Notes: generated by a model not told the origin, from the letters alone. A stretch of 64,000 nt of DNA from Phocaeicola_A sp036804505 (GCA_036804505.1 DAIRSI010000020.1:13058-77057); one strand, 5' to 3'. Shown: positions 33,017-42,959, counted from the stretch's first letter. Translations and numbers: made by a program.

Positions 33017-35032
33017 ATGGAAGAAAATCTAAAAATCATACAGAATGACCCTTGGCTGGAACCTTATGGTGACGCCATAAAAGGTCGTCACAAGTATGCT
33101 GTTAACAAGAAAAAGGAATTGGTTGGAAAGGATGGAACCCTATCTGACTTTGCAACCGGTTATTTGTTTTTTGGATTACATAAAACCGACAAAGGCTGGA
33201 CATTCCGCGAATGGGCGCCCAATGCTAATGAAATATTCCTGATAGGTGATTTCAACGGTTGGAAAGAAAGTCCTGATTATGAACTAAAAAGGATTCAAAA
33301 TACTGAGAACTGGGAAATTAATCTGCCGGCGAAGGCAATGAAGCACGGTGACCTCTACAAACTGATGATTCATTGGGACGGAGGATGCGGCGAACGTATT
33401 CCTGCATGGGCAACACGAGTCGTACAAGACGATGAGACAAAGATTTTCAGTGCCCAAGTATGGAATCCCAAAAATCCATATGAATTCAAAAAGAAAAACT
33501 TCAAGCCTAAAACAGCACCCTTACTCATATACGAATGCCATATAGGCATGGCACAAGATGCTGAAAAAGTTGGCACCTACAATGAATTCAGAGAGAATAT
33601 CCTTCCGCGCATCATCAAAGACGGATATAATTGCATCCAGATTATGGCTATACAGGAACATCCTTATTATGGAAGTTTCGGTTACCATGTAAGCAGTTTT
33701 TTTGCAGCATCATCCCGTTTCGGTACTCCGGAGGAACTCAAAGCTCTGATTGATGAAGCTCATGAAAAAGGGATCGCTGTAATCATGGATATCGTACATT
33801 CGCATGCGGTTAAAAACGAAGTGGAAGGTCTTGGTAATTTCTGTGGAGATCCGAATCAATATTTCTATCCCGGCAACCGTCATGAACATCCGGCCTGGGA
33901 TTCACTATGCTTCGATTACGGAAAAAATCAAGTAGTCCATTTTCTATTATCCAATTGCAAGTTCTGGTTGGACGAATATAATTTCGACGGATTCCGTTTC
34001 GACGGTGTTACCTCCATGCTTTATTACAGTCACGGACTGGGAGAAGCTTTCTGCAACTACGGTGACTATTACAACGGACATGAAGATGACAATGCTATCT
34101 GTTACCTGACACTGGCCAATGAACTCATTCATGAATTCAAGCCATCGGCTATTTCAATTGCCGAAGAAGTGAGTGGAATGCCCGGACTGGCAGCCCCATT
34201 CAAGGACGGAGGCTATGGATTTGATTACCGTATGGCCATGAACATTCCGGACTATTGGATAAAGACAATCAAAGAATACATTGACGAAGATTGGAAACCT
34301 AGCAGCATGTTCTGGGAAGTTACCAACCGTCGTAAAGATGAAAAGACAATATCCTATACGGAAAGTCATGACCAGGCTTTGGTAGGAGATAAAACCATTA
34401 TTTTCCGTCTGATAGATGCAGACATGTATTGGCATTTCCAGAAAGGTGATGAAAACTATACGGTAAACCGTGGAATAGCTCTCCACAAGATGATCCGACT
34501 GCTTACAGCCAGCACCATCAACGGAGGGTATTTGAACTTCATGGGCAACGAATTCGGTCATCCGGAATGGATAGATTTTCCTCGAGAAGGTAACGGATGG
34601 AGTTGCAAATATGCTCGCAGGCAATGGAATCTAGTTGACAATAAGAAACTGTGCTACCACTACTTAGGTGATTTTGACAAAGAAATGATTAAAACCATCA
34701 AGAGTGTGAAGAATTTCCAGGAAACAGAAGTCATCGAGATTTGGCATAACGATGGCGACCAGATTCTGGCTTATCGGCGCAATGACTTGGTCTTTGTATT
34801 CAACTTCAGTCCCAGCCATTCCTATACAGACTACGGATTTCTTGTACCTTCAGGCTCCTACAACGTGATTTTAAACACGGATGCAAAAGAATTCGGTGGC
34901 AATGGGTTTGCCGATGATTCTATCCGACATTTCACTAACTATGATCCATTGTACGAAAAAGAAAACAAAGGTTGGCTGAAACTGTACATTCCGGCACGCT
35001 CGGCCGTAGTTCTACAAAAAGTGAAAGAATAA
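33017..35032 (+). CDS. glgB: 1,4-alpha-glucan branching enzyme
   Basis: 671 residues, resembling the shorter, eukaryote-like branching enzymes more than the ~730-residue E. coli form. N-terminal CBM48-type module (FREWAPNANEIFLIGDFNGWKES, about 64-86), then a GH13 barrel: YECHIGMAQ, VIMDIVHSHAVKN, GFRFDGVTSMLYYSHG (nucleophile Asp near 330), ISIAEEVSGMPG (acid Glu near 385) and YTESHDQALVG (about 448-458), followed by a C-terminal beta domain. It creates alpha-1,6 branches in glycogen. The downstream membrane-protein gene starts 2 bases after its stop. Confidence 0.95.
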   Translation: MEENLKIIQNDPWLEPYGDAIKGRHKYAVNKKKELVGKDGTLSDFATGYLFFGLHKTDKGWTFREWAPNANEIFLIGDFNGWKESPDYELKRIQNTENWEINLPAKAMKHGDLYKLMIHWDGGCGERIPAWATRVVQDDETKIFSAQVWNPKNPYEFKKKNFKPKTAPLLIYECHIGMAQDAEKVGTYNEFRENILPRIIKDGYNCIQIMAIQEHPYYGSFGYHVSSFFAASSRFGTPEELKALIDEAHEKGIAVIMDIVHSHAVKNEVEGLGNFCGDPNQYFYPGNRHEHPAWDSLCFDYGKNQVVHFLLSNCKFWLDEYNFDGFRFDGVTSMLYYSHGLGEAFCNYGDYYNGHEDDNAICYLTLANELIHEFKPSAISIAEEVSGMPGLAAPFKDGGYGFDYRMAMNIPDYWIKTIKEYIDEDWKPSSMFWEVTNRRKDEKTISYTESHDQALVGDKTIIFRLIDADMYWHFQKGDENYTVNRGIALHKMIRLLTASTINGGYLNFMGNEFGHPEWIDFPREGNGWSCKYARRQWNLVDNKKLCYHYLGDFDKEMIKTIKSVKNFQETEVIEIWHNDGDQILAYRRNDLVFVFNFSPSHSYTDYGFLVPSGSYNVILNTDAKEFGGNGFADDSIRHFTNYDPLYEKENKGWLKLYIPARSAVVLQKVKE

Positions 35033-35033
35033 A

Positions 35034-36182
35034 ATGAGGATTAAAAACGATAACACAAAAAAGACCGCAAATATCATTAAAATCATTTGCGGCCTTTTAT
35101 TTGCATCCTTCAGCTTCTCCTATCTCTATGGTTTGCAATCTGACTTGCTGGCCAATATTCAAGGGGTACTATCCGAATGGAAAACTACATATTATCCCAT
35201 TGGAAGTGCTATTGCCATTACTTTTATATTACTGGTGTTGCAAACTGTTTTAAATTTACTCACAAAATGGAAGGGGCCATTATATTCCATGTCATTTCTT
35301 CCATTCTGTCTTATTCTAGGTATCTTTACACATCTTGATAACGGCATTTATTCCAATGATTTCAACTTTGGATCGTGGGTATGGATTGGTCCGCTTGTTT
35401 TTGTTGTATATATCATACTTTCCATAGCATTCCGATTTATACCATACAGTTTACTGACAAAAAATCTTGTCCCAAAACTCACAGTAAATACCTTTGTCCT
35501 GATTCTGCTGTTTTCAGGAACATTGTTCATCGGCAACACTGACGAACAATTCCATGCTGAAATGAAAATGGAAAAATTCATTAAGGAAGGAAAATTCAAA
35601 GATGCCGCAAATGTTGATGCAAAAGCATTGAAGGTAAGTCGCGAACTGACGGTACTTAGAGCATATGCTTTGGCACGTACGGATTCTCTCGGACAGAAAT
35701 TATTCGAATATCCACAGTATTACAGGACACAAGGACTTTTCTTTAATGACACAGACCAGTCCACTCATTTAAGCAATAAAGAAATATTTGCTGCTTTGGG
35801 TGGAAAACCAATCACGAACAATGAATCAACTGTGCATTATCTGGAAACCCTTTGCAACAAAGATGCAGGAAGCCACATGGCTTTGGACTATTTTCTATGC
35901 GCCTTACTGCTGGATCGCCAATTGGAATATTTTGTAAATGCACTGGACACCTATTATGAAGAGGGCAACGTATTATATAAACATTACCAAGAAGCACTGT
36001 TCATGTATAAGTCCATGCACCCGGATTACGAATTACCTTTTGATAATGCCAAGATGGCAAAAAAATTCAATGATTTCAAGGCACTCCAGCAAAAGTATGC
36101 TTACAACTCAGTGTATCAAAAGAATTATACCCGCCGGGAATTTGGCGATACATATTGGTGGTATTACATTTACGGAGACTAA
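35034..36182 (+). CDS. Hypothetical polytopic membrane protein
   Basis: 382 residues: five or so hydrophobic helices in the first 165 (for example IICGLLFASFSFSYLYG, SAIAITFILLVLQTVL, FVLILLFSGTLFIG), followed by a soluble C-terminal region of about 210 residues with helical repeats (EGKFKDAANVDAKALKVSRELTVLRAYALARTDSL) that resemble TPR-like units. It may belong to the Bacteroides DUF6057-like membrane proteins, which is uncertain. It starts 2 bases after glgB, so the two are surely cotranscribed; no functional link is visible. Confidence 0.7.
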   Translation: MRIKNDNTKKTANIIKIICGLLFASFSFSYLYGLQSDLLANIQGVLSEWKTTYYPIGSAIAITFILLVLQTVLNLLTKWKGPLYSMSFLPFCLILGIFTHLDNGIYSNDFNFGSWVWIGPLVFVVYIILSIAFRFIPYSLLTKNLVPKLTVNTFVLILLFSGTLFIGNTDEQFHAEMKMEKFIKEGKFKDAANVDAKALKVSRELTVLRAYALARTDSLGQKLFEYPQYYRTQGLFFNDTDQSTHLSNKEIFAALGGKPITNNESTVHYLETLCNKDAGSHMALDYFLCALLLDRQLEYFVNALDTYYEEGNVLYKHYQEALFMYKSMHPDYELPFDNAKMAKKFNDFKALQQKYAYNSVYQKNYTRREFGDTYWWYYIYGD

Positions 36183-36200
36183 TCTTTCTCTTTATTTTTT

Positions 36201-37619
36201 TTATCTTGCTTCAAGCTTGACTACGTTCTCAACATGCTGTGTATGAGGAAACATATCTACCGGCTGGACAGCCGTTACCTTATATTTTTCATCCAACAAT
36301 GCTAAATCACGCGCCTGCGTAGCAGGATTGCAACTGACATAAACAATACGCTGGGGATGAGCAAAGAGTATGGCATCTACGACATCCTTATGCATACCCG
36401 CCCGTGGTGGGTCTGTGATGATAACATCAGGGTATCCATGTTCCTCTATGAATGAAGACGTCAGAATATCTTTCATGTCACCCGCGAAAAAAGATGTGTT
36501 GTCAATACCGTTGATGGAAGAATTAACCTTGGCATCTTCTATTGCCTCAGGAACATATTCAATACCAATAACTTTTTTAGCCTGACGACTCACAAAATTT
36601 GCAATGGTTCCGGTACCGGTATATAAATCGTATACCATCTCTTGTCCTGTCAAACCGGCGAAATCTCTCGCCACCTTGTACAAGTTATATGCCTGTTCGC
36701 TATTTGTCTGATAAAAAGACTTAGGCCCAATTTTGAATTTCAAGCCTTCCATTTCTTCATAAATATGGTCATTTCCCTTGAACGTCACAACATCCAAATC
36801 ACCAATGGTATCATTACATTTCATATTGTTCACATACAGCAAGGAGGTGATTTCAGGAAACTTTTCTGAGACATGTTTCAATAAGGACTCCACTTGCATT
36901 CGGTCTTTCTCCTCGACCAACTTGCACTGTAACAAAACCATCAGTTCTCCCGTACTGGATGTTCTGATCATCAAGTTTCTCAAGAGTCCCTTCTGATTCC
37001 TTATATCATAAAAAGGAAGAGCATTATCCAAAGCAAACTCACGCACTTCATTACGAATTCTATTGTTTACATCGTCCTGCAGCCAACATTCCCGAATATC
37101 AAGCACCTTATCGAAAGAATCAGGAATGTGAAAGCCCAAGGCATTCATCTGTTCAAACTTCTCATCGCTTTTGATTTCCTCCTCAGTCAACCAACGTTTG
37201 TCGGAGAAAGTAAATTCGAGCTTGTTTCTGTAGGACCGAATCTTTTCTGAACCCAAGATAGGGGATATCTCGGGTAATTCGATTTTCCCGATTCGAGTCA
37301 GATTATCAAATATCTGCTGTTGCTTATATTTAATTTGCTGCTTATAGTCAAGACATTGCCATTTGCAACCTCCACAAATTCCATAATGACAGCAAAATGG
37401 ATTCACACGTTCCTTGGAATATTCATGAAAGCGTATGGCCACCGCTTCTGCATAACTGTTCTTCTTTCGCTTTAACTGAAGATCTACCACATCTCCCGGT
37501 ACCACGTAAGGTACAAAAACCACCAAATCATTTACGCGTGCCAAGGCTTTCCCCTCAGCTGCAACTCCGGTAATCAACACATTTTCAAGAACAGGAAGTT
37601 CCTTTTTCTTTCTTGCCAT
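36201..37619 (-). CDS. rlmD: 23S rRNA (uracil-5-)-methyltransferase, RumA/RlmD type
   Basis: 472 residues. N-terminal TRAM domain (about 8-60), an iron-sulfur cluster motif NPFCCHYGICGGCKWQC (about 73-89), and a SAM-dependent methyltransferase domain with VYDLYTGTGTIANFVSRQAKKVIGIE (about 327-352), ITDPPRAGMHKDVV (about 396-409) and the catalytic Cys in YVSCNPATQARDL (about 421-433). It forms m5U in 23S rRNA, site not determined from sequence. Divergent from ppdK with its own strong promoter. Confidence 0.93.
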   Translation of the reverse strand: MARKKKELPVLENVLITGVAAEGKALARVNDLVVFVPYVVPGDVVDLQLKRKKNSYAEAVAIRFHEYSKERVNPFCCHYGICGGCKWQCLDYKQQIKYKQQQIFDNLTRIGKIELPEISPILGSEKIRSYRNKLEFTFSDKRWLTEEEIKSDEKFEQMNALGFHIPDSFDKVLDIRECWLQDDVNNRIRNEVREFALDNALPFYDIRNQKGLLRNLMIRTSSTGELMVLLQCKLVEEKDRMQVESLLKHVSEKFPEITSLLYVNNMKCNDTIGDLDVVTFKGNDHIYEEMEGLKFKIGPKSFYQTNSEQAYNLYKVARDFAGLTGQEMVYDLYTGTGTIANFVSRQAKKVIGIEYVPEAIEDAKVNSSINGIDNTSFFAGDMKDILTSSFIEEHGYPDVIITDPPRAGMHKDVVDAILFAHPQRIVYVSCNPATQARDLALLDEKYKVTAVQPVDMFPHTQHVENVVKLEAR

Positions 37620-37645
37620 TCTACTGCAAATTAATAATTATTTTG

Positions 37646-37675
37646 CAAAAGTAGGGCTTTTTTTTCAGAAAACAA
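37646..37675 (-). promoter_or_regulatory. Promoter of rlmD
   Basis: On the minus strand TTG (37675-37673) and TACTTTTG (37653-37646), 19-base spacer. The leader to the ATG is about 20 bases. Confidence 0.75.
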
Positions 37676-37694
37676 TCAATAATTCGTTATATCT

Positions 37695-37766
37695 TAAATT
37701 TGCAATCTCTATATAGCAATTTATAGTAAAAATGTTTGTTCAATTCATCCATAATACATAAATTTG
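37695..37766 (+). promoter_or_regulatory. Two candidate promoters of ppdK
   Basis: A complete promoter is TTTG (37735-37738) plus TAAATTTG (37759-37766), 20-base spacer, about 40 bases before the ATG at 37805. A second TAAATTTG (37695-37702) without a clear partner lies upstream and may give a longer leader. Confidence 0.7.
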
Positions 37767-37804
37767 CATCGATATAATTGCAGTCAACATTTTCAAATAA
37801 AATT

Positions 37805-40528
37805 ATGAGCGAAAAAAGAGTATACCTTTTCGGCAATGGACAAGCCGAAGGTAAAGCAGACATGAAAAACCTCTTAGGAGGTAAAGGTGCCAACCTAGCT
37901 GAAATGAACTTAATCGGAGTGCCTGTGCCTCCGGGTTTTACAATCACAACTGACACGTGTAACGAATATTACGCTAAAGGAAAAGATGAAGTGGTAAACA
38001 TCTTGAAAGATGATGTCCACAAAGCTGTAAAACACATTGAATCATTAATGAAATCCAAATTCGGTGACGTGGAGAACCCATTGCTGGTTTCCGTACGTTC
38101 CGGCGCTCGTGCTTCCATGCCGGGCATGATGGACACAATTCTTAACTTAGGCTTAAATGATAATGTCGTAGAAGGTTTAGCAAAAAAGACGGGTAATCCG
38201 CGTTTTGCATGGGATTCATACCGCCGTTTCGTACAAATGTATGGAGACGTGGTTCTGGGTATGAAGCCGACTAATAAAGACGATATCGATCCATTCGAAG
38301 AAATCATTGAGGACGTTAAGAAAGCAAAGGGTATCAAACTGGATAATGAACTTGAAACGGATGATCTCAAGACTTTAGTAAAACGTTTCAAAGAAGCTGT
38401 TAAGAACCGGACACACAAGGATTTCCCTACAGATGCTTACGAACAACTTTGGGGTGCCATCTGCGCAGTGTTTGACAGCTGGATGAACGAACGCGCTATC
38501 CTGTACAGAAAAATGGAAGGAATACCTGCAGAATGGGGAACAGCTGTCTCCGTCATGGCTATGGTATTCGGAAACATGGGTAATACATCTGCCACGGGTG
38601 TTTGTTTTTCTCGTGACGCTGCCACCGGTGAAGATCTTTTCAACGGCGAGTATCTGATTAATGCACAGGGAGAAGATGTTGTAGCCGGTATCCGTACACC
38701 GCAACAAATCACAATAGAAGGTTCAAAACGTTGGGCAGTTCTTGCCGGAATTGATGAAGCAACACGTGCAAGCAAATATCCTTCCATGGAAGAAGCTATG
38801 CCCGAGATATATAAGGAATTGGATGCACTACAGACCAAACTGGAAAACCATTACCGCGACATGCAGGATATGGAATTCACTGTTCAGGAAGGTAAGTTGT
38901 GGTTCCTGCAGACTCGTAATGGAAAACGTACCGGAGCTGCTATGGTAAAAATTGCCATGGATTTACTGCATCAAGGAATGGTTGATGAAAAGACAGCTTT
39001 ACTTCGCGTTGAGCCAAACAAGCTGGATGAACTTCTTCACCCGGTTTTCGATAAGGAAGCTTTAAAAAGAGCAAAAGTTATTGCCAAAGGTCTGCCTGCA
39101 TCTCCGGGAGCCGCTTGCGGACGCATTGTTTTCTTTGCCGATGATGCAGCCAAGTTTGCTGATGACGGTCATAAAGTTGTCATGGTTCGTATTGAGACAT
39201 CTCCTGAAGACCTTGCCGGAATGGCAGTTGCAGAAGGTATCCTGACGGCTCGTGGAGGTATGACATCACATGCAGCCGTAGTAGCCAGAGGCATGGGTAA
39301 GTGCTGTGTATCCGGTGCAGGAAAGTTAAACATCGATTATAAAAAGAAAACATTGGAAGTCGACGGGCTTGTACTGAAAGAAGGAGATTTCATCTCTTTG
39401 AATGGAACAACCGGACAGGTTTTTGAAGGAAAGGTTGAGACGAAAGCAGCTACAGTATCCGGTGATTTTGCCGAACTAATGAAACTCTGTGACAAATTTA
39501 CACGCTTGAAAGTACGCACCAATGCAGATACTCCTCATGATGCTTCTGTTGCACGGGAGTTCGGAGCTGTCGGAATAGGTCTTTGCCGTACAGAACACAT
39601 GTTCTTTGAAGGTGAAAAGATTAAAGCCATGCGCGAGATGATTTTAGCTGAAACGTTAGATGGTCGCCGTAAGGCCTTGGCTCGAATACTTCCATATCAA
39701 AAAGCAGACTTTAAGGGAATTTTCAAGGCTATGCAAGGATTTCCTGTTACTGTCCGTCTGCTCGACCCACCGTTGCACGAGTTCGTTCCTCACGATGAAA
39801 AGGGACAGCGTGAAATGGCAGAAGTCATGCAAGTGAGTCTTGCCTACATTCAGAAACGTGTGGAAGCTCTGAAGGAACAAAATCCGATGCTGGGTCACCG
39901 TGGTTGTCGTTTGGGGAATACATATCCGGAAATTACTCAGATGCAGACACGTGCTATTTTGGGCGCAGCTCTCGAACTGAAAAAGGAAGGTATTGAGACT
40001 CATCCAGAAATCATGGTACCTCTGACAGGTATAGTATATGAATTTGCAGCTCAAGAAAAAATAATTCGCGAAGAAGCAGAAGAATTATTCAAAGAAATCG
40101 GTGACAGAATAGATTTCAAGGTCGGAACAATGATTGAAGTTCCTCGCGCTGCTTTGACTGCTGATAAAATTGCAACGAAGGCTGAATTCTTCTCTTTTGG
40201 TACAAATGACTTGACACAGATGACGTTCGGTTATTCTCGTGATGATATTGCCAGCTTCTTGCCGGTATATCTTGAAAAGAAAATATTGAAAGTGGATCCG
40301 TTCCAGGTTCTCGACCAACACGGAGTAGGTCAGTTGGTTCAGATGGCAACAGAAAAGGGACGTTCTGTACGTCCTGATTTGAAGTGCGGTATTTGTGGTG
40401 AACATGGTGGCGAGCCATCGTCAGTGAAGTTCTGCCACAAAGTAGGCTTGAATTACGTTTCATGTAGCCCATTCAGAGTGCCCATAGCACGTCTGGCTGC
40501 CGCACAAGCTGCCGTTGAGGAAAAATAA
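37805..40528 (+). CDS. ppdK: Pyruvate, phosphate dikinase
   Basis: 907 residues from the ATG at 37805, placed after the promoter (an upstream in-frame ATG at 37778 would add 9 residues). Reversibly converts pyruvate, ATP and phosphate to PEP, AMP and PPi in the cytoplasm. N-terminal ATP-grasp domain (GNGQAEGKADMKNLLGGKGANLAEM), the phospho-histidine domain with GGMTSHAAVVARGMGKCCVSG (about 484-504), and a C-terminal PEP-binding barrel with GLCRTEHMFF and CGICGEHGGEPSSVKFCHKVGLNYVSCSPFRVP. A strong terminator follows. Confidence 0.98.
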   Translation: MSEKRVYLFGNGQAEGKADMKNLLGGKGANLAEMNLIGVPVPPGFTITTDTCNEYYAKGKDEVVNILKDDVHKAVKHIESLMKSKFGDVENPLLVSVRSGARASMPGMMDTILNLGLNDNVVEGLAKKTGNPRFAWDSYRRFVQMYGDVVLGMKPTNKDDIDPFEEIIEDVKKAKGIKLDNELETDDLKTLVKRFKEAVKNRTHKDFPTDAYEQLWGAICAVFDSWMNERAILYRKMEGIPAEWGTAVSVMAMVFGNMGNTSATGVCFSRDAATGEDLFNGEYLINAQGEDVVAGIRTPQQITIEGSKRWAVLAGIDEATRASKYPSMEEAMPEIYKELDALQTKLENHYRDMQDMEFTVQEGKLWFLQTRNGKRTGAAMVKIAMDLLHQGMVDEKTALLRVEPNKLDELLHPVFDKEALKRAKVIAKGLPASPGAACGRIVFFADDAAKFADDGHKVVMVRIETSPEDLAGMAVAEGILTARGGMTSHAAVVARGMGKCCVSGAGKLNIDYKKKTLEVDGLVLKEGDFISLNGTTGQVFEGKVETKAATVSGDFAELMKLCDKFTRLKVRTNADTPHDASVAREFGAVGIGLCRTEHMFFEGEKIKAMREMILAETLDGRRKALARILPYQKADFKGIFKAMQGFPVTVRLLDPPLHEFVPHDEKGQREMAEVMQVSLAYIQKRVEALKEQNPMLGHRGCRLGNTYPEITQMQTRAILGAALELKKEGIETHPEIMVPLTGIVYEFAAQEKIIREEAEELFKEIGDRIDFKVGTMIEVPRAALTADKIATKAEFFSFGTNDLTQMTFGYSRDDIASFLPVYLEKKILKVDPFQVLDQHGVGQLVQMATEKGRSVRPDLKCGICGEHGGEPSSVKFCHKVGLNYVSCSPFRVPIARLAAAQAAVEEK

Positions 40529-40550
40529 AAATCCGTAAACAACCCCATTA

Positions 40551-40589
40551 AAGCGATAAAGTTGCAAAAAGACTTTATCGCTTTTTTTT
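40551..40589 (+). terminator. Terminator after ppdK
   Basis: Perfect 12-base stem AAGCGATAAAGT (40551-40562) / ACTTTATCGCTT (40572-40583) followed by a run of T. Confidence 0.95.
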
Positions 40590-40643
40590 CGTTAAAAGAA
40601 AGGAAAAATACAAGAAGGATATTCAAAAATCCAATTGATTCTT

Positions 40644-40651
40644 TACTTTTG
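40644..40651 (+). promoter_or_regulatory. Promoter -7 element of the SmpA-like lipoprotein gene
   Basis: TACTTTTG, about 25 bases before the ATG at 40676. It favours that start over the in-frame ATG at 40655. Confidence 0.5.
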
Positions 40652-40675
40652 TAATTGAATATAATTATTTATGCT

Positions 40676-41359
40676 ATGAAGAAGAATTTAATAAAATCAT
40701 GTATTGCACTAACCTTTATCGGGGTAAGTGTCTTATTGCTGGCGTCATGTAAAAGCATGATGGACGCTCAAAATCCAATGATGAGTATTAAACAAGGTAT
40801 GACTAAACAAGAAGTCTATGCCATAATGGGAGAACCCAAACTCCGAAGATTCAATGAAAGTGGAGAAGAATGGCTTTATGAAAGAAGCAAGTTTTTTGAA
40901 ACATATAATTATGCCTATCTCATTGATTTCGCTGACGATAGAGTATCTGCCATGGATTCATACAGAATTAACATTCCCAACCAACAACAACCGAATGTTG
41001 TAAATGTAGTAAGGCCTTCCGCTCCTAGAGAATATCACAATTACGGAAATAGACAATGCTATTTGACCAGAGATGATGAATTTGCCCGTTTGTTAAGTGA
41101 TATAAAGAACGAGCCGTTCAAGGACAATCAAATGAAAAGGCTTCCTTTTGTTGTAAACGGAAATAGACTTTTCACTTGCCGGCAATGTGTAGGTCTTATG
41201 TCAATCACTCCATTTCAAGATGAAAAGAAAACCATTTTCCGTATGGTAGCTCCATATATAGTCGATGCGGAGAATTATAAAATCATTGTAAACGACATAT
41301 CAGTCTTCAGCGAAGACGAGGTGCGTAATACTTTGATGAATAACAGAAGAAGATATTAG
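40676..41359 (+). CDS. SmpA/OmlA (BamE-like) lipoprotein with DUF4476-like C-terminus
   Basis: 227 residues with a lipoprotein signal peptide (MKKNLIKSCIALTFIGVSVLLLASC, lipobox LASC). The first domain reads MSIKQGMTKQEVYAIMGEPKLRRFNESGEEWLYER, the hallmark of SmpA/OmlA/BamE-type domains. The C-terminal half (RLLSDIKNEPFKDNQMKRLPFVVNGNRLFTCRQCVGLMSITPFQDEKK ... DAENYKIIVNDISVFSEDEVRNTL) resembles the DUF4476 module. Outer-membrane quality control or assembly is possible by analogy with BamE, not proven. Confidence 0.75.
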   Translation: MKKNLIKSCIALTFIGVSVLLLASCKSMMDAQNPMMSIKQGMTKQEVYAIMGEPKLRRFNESGEEWLYERSKFFETYNYAYLIDFADDRVSAMDSYRINIPNQQQPNVVNVVRPSAPREYHNYGNRQCYLTRDDEFARLLSDIKNEPFKDNQMKRLPFVVNGNRLFTCRQCVGLMSITPFQDEKKTIFRMVAPYIVDAENYKIIVNDISVFSEDEVRNTLMNNRRRY

Positions 41360-41378
41360 AAAGACGATAAGATATATA

Positions 41379-41424
41379 ATAAGAATATAGGGTATATTTG
41401 ATGTAAATATACCCTATATCTTAT
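41379..41424. terminator. Large bidirectional hairpin between convergent genes
   Basis: Perfect 15-base arms ATATAGGGTATATTT (41385-41399) and AAATATACCCTATAT (41405-41419) with a 5-base loop, extended outward by ATAAG/CTTAT around one bulged A (41384). No long T tract; it probably serves both converging genes. Confidence 0.8.
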
Positions 41425-41450
41425 ACGTAAATCCCTATATTTTTAAGGAA

Positions 41451-42719
41451 TCAATTAAAGCTGGTGAGTTTCTTCTCATAGTAAGCCTTCACATCGTTCC
41501 AATGATAGTAAGGCTTCATATCTGTCTTCACCGGTAATGACGTTTCTCTTTCATTGAGTAATACTTTCACTAGCACATCCTTGCTTCCGGCTTTTTTGTA
41601 GAAAATCATCTGTATGTTACATCCCATAGGGAAAATCTTGTAGTTCTGCCATTGATCGGCCAATTCATCCAGATTATCAACGCTCTTTCCGCAGTTATCC
41701 AATTCCATCAAACAAGCCAAGGGCATAACGCAGACTTCATGTCCGAAACGAAGAGTTGCACAATTACGTCCATTGGAAATGGCCTTATCGGCACTGGCAA
41801 TCATATTCTTCAGCAGATTGGACTGTGAATAGGGAACACGTCCTTTGGTAGCAGGGGAGGGACCGTAATTGATATACCAATAAACATTCTCTGTCTGCCA
41901 CAAATCATAAAGCTCGTCATTGTTGAACAAATCATAGAAAGACACATTCGTGTAATGGCTCTGCTGATTACTAGCCACATCGAATAAATCTGATATAAAT
42001 CTCATGCCATCAATACTGTCACGACCAAATGCTTCATCGCTAATGAGTTCATTCAGAATACGCTGAGGATGTACATGAGCTTTTTCGAATTGCTCAAAAG
42101 CCTTGCCCGCTTCATGCCTTACATATCTCAAAGTAGTATCATTATAGTTAAGATAATACATATCCGCATGACTTGCATCATGGGTAATCTTCAATTTCGG
42201 ATTCAAGGCAATTAGCTGCTGACATTCATTCTCCATAGAAAGAATACAGCGAATGACAATGGTTGAACGGGCATCAACGGAAGCTGAACCCGAAAATACC
42301 TGAGGAAAATTTTTATACATGCGAGCTGCAATGCCTTTGTGCTGATCGGCTCCCACATCGGTAAGCTCGCCAAGACGATTTTCAGACGAAGCATTTATTT
42401 TACATAATTCCGCAAAAACCATTTTACCTTTATCAGTCAGTTTACCATATTTGTCGGCCTTGGCAAGCTGTTCCATAGGGAAAGAATACTGACTTCTGTC
42501 TATCAGCCAACGGCTTCCGTGACGGCCGTAATGATCTATGTAGAATGGTTGATAACCCTTTGGTGCAGGGGTAAGAACTGGCAATTGTCCGGAAGGATAA
42601 GCATAGTAGTTACTTGCACTTTTCAAAATATTACCCTCAATCTCTTTTCGAGCAGTTTGTGCGGTAATTGTACAAACGCACAACAATAAACTAAATAATA
42701 AAATCCAATTCTTTCTCAT
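41451..42719 (-). CDS. Histidine acid phosphatase (phytase-like), secreted
   Basis: 422 residues with a signal peptide (MRKNWILLFSLLLCVCTITAQ, cleavage after ITA). The catalytic motif YIDHYGRHGSRW (about 56-67) is the RHGxR signature of branch 2 histidine phosphatases; the proton-donor region reads LRFGHEVCVMPL (His-Glu in place of the more usual His-Asp). This pattern fits multiple inositol polyphosphate phosphatase-like enzymes, but other phosphate esters are possible. The protein should be periplasmic or surface-exposed. A GGCTGGTTAC repeat lies upstream. Confidence 0.85.
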   Translation of the reverse strand: MRKNWILLFSLLLCVCTITAQTARKEIEGNILKSASNYYAYPSGQLPVLTPAPKGYQPFYIDHYGRHGSRWLIDRSQYSFPMEQLAKADKYGKLTDKGKMVFAELCKINASSENRLGELTDVGADQHKGIAARMYKNFPQVFSGSASVDARSTIVIRCILSMENECQQLIALNPKLKITHDASHADMYYLNYNDTTLRYVRHEAGKAFEQFEKAHVHPQRILNELISDEAFGRDSIDGMRFISDLFDVASNQQSHYTNVSFYDLFNNDELYDLWQTENVYWYINYGPSPATKGRVPYSQSNLLKNMIASADKAISNGRNCATLRFGHEVCVMPLACLMELDNCGKSVDNLDELADQWQNYKIFPMGCNIQMIFYKKAGSKDVLVKVLLNERETSLPVKTDMKPYYHWNDVKAYYEKKLTSFN

Positions 42720-42813
42720 AACTTCATTGATTAATCTGGCGAATTTATAAAAAAAATCGATATCTCCAGCTTATTCTCCCCACGAATATCATCAATTTAT
42801 TGATATAAAAAAT

Positions 42814-42870
42814 GTAACCAGCCGAGCGGGAACGGCTGGTTACATTTTTTTGACGGCTGGTTACATTTTT
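42814..42870. repeat. GGCTGGTTAC inverted/direct repeat, second copy
   Basis: GTAACCAGCC (42814-42823) is followed by two GGCTGGTTACATTTTTT units starting at 42834 and 42855, a 21-base register. The single left arm can pair with either right arm. It is a close relative of the longer array at 15171-15368 and lies between divergent genes, so it is not a simple terminator. Confidence 0.75.
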
Positions 42871-42959
42871 TCGGAACGATAAGTGCATAATAAGACAAAG
42901 AATCTGTAACTTTACAACCGAAAGGTGAAATCATCAAGATACATTCATGCTAATATAAT

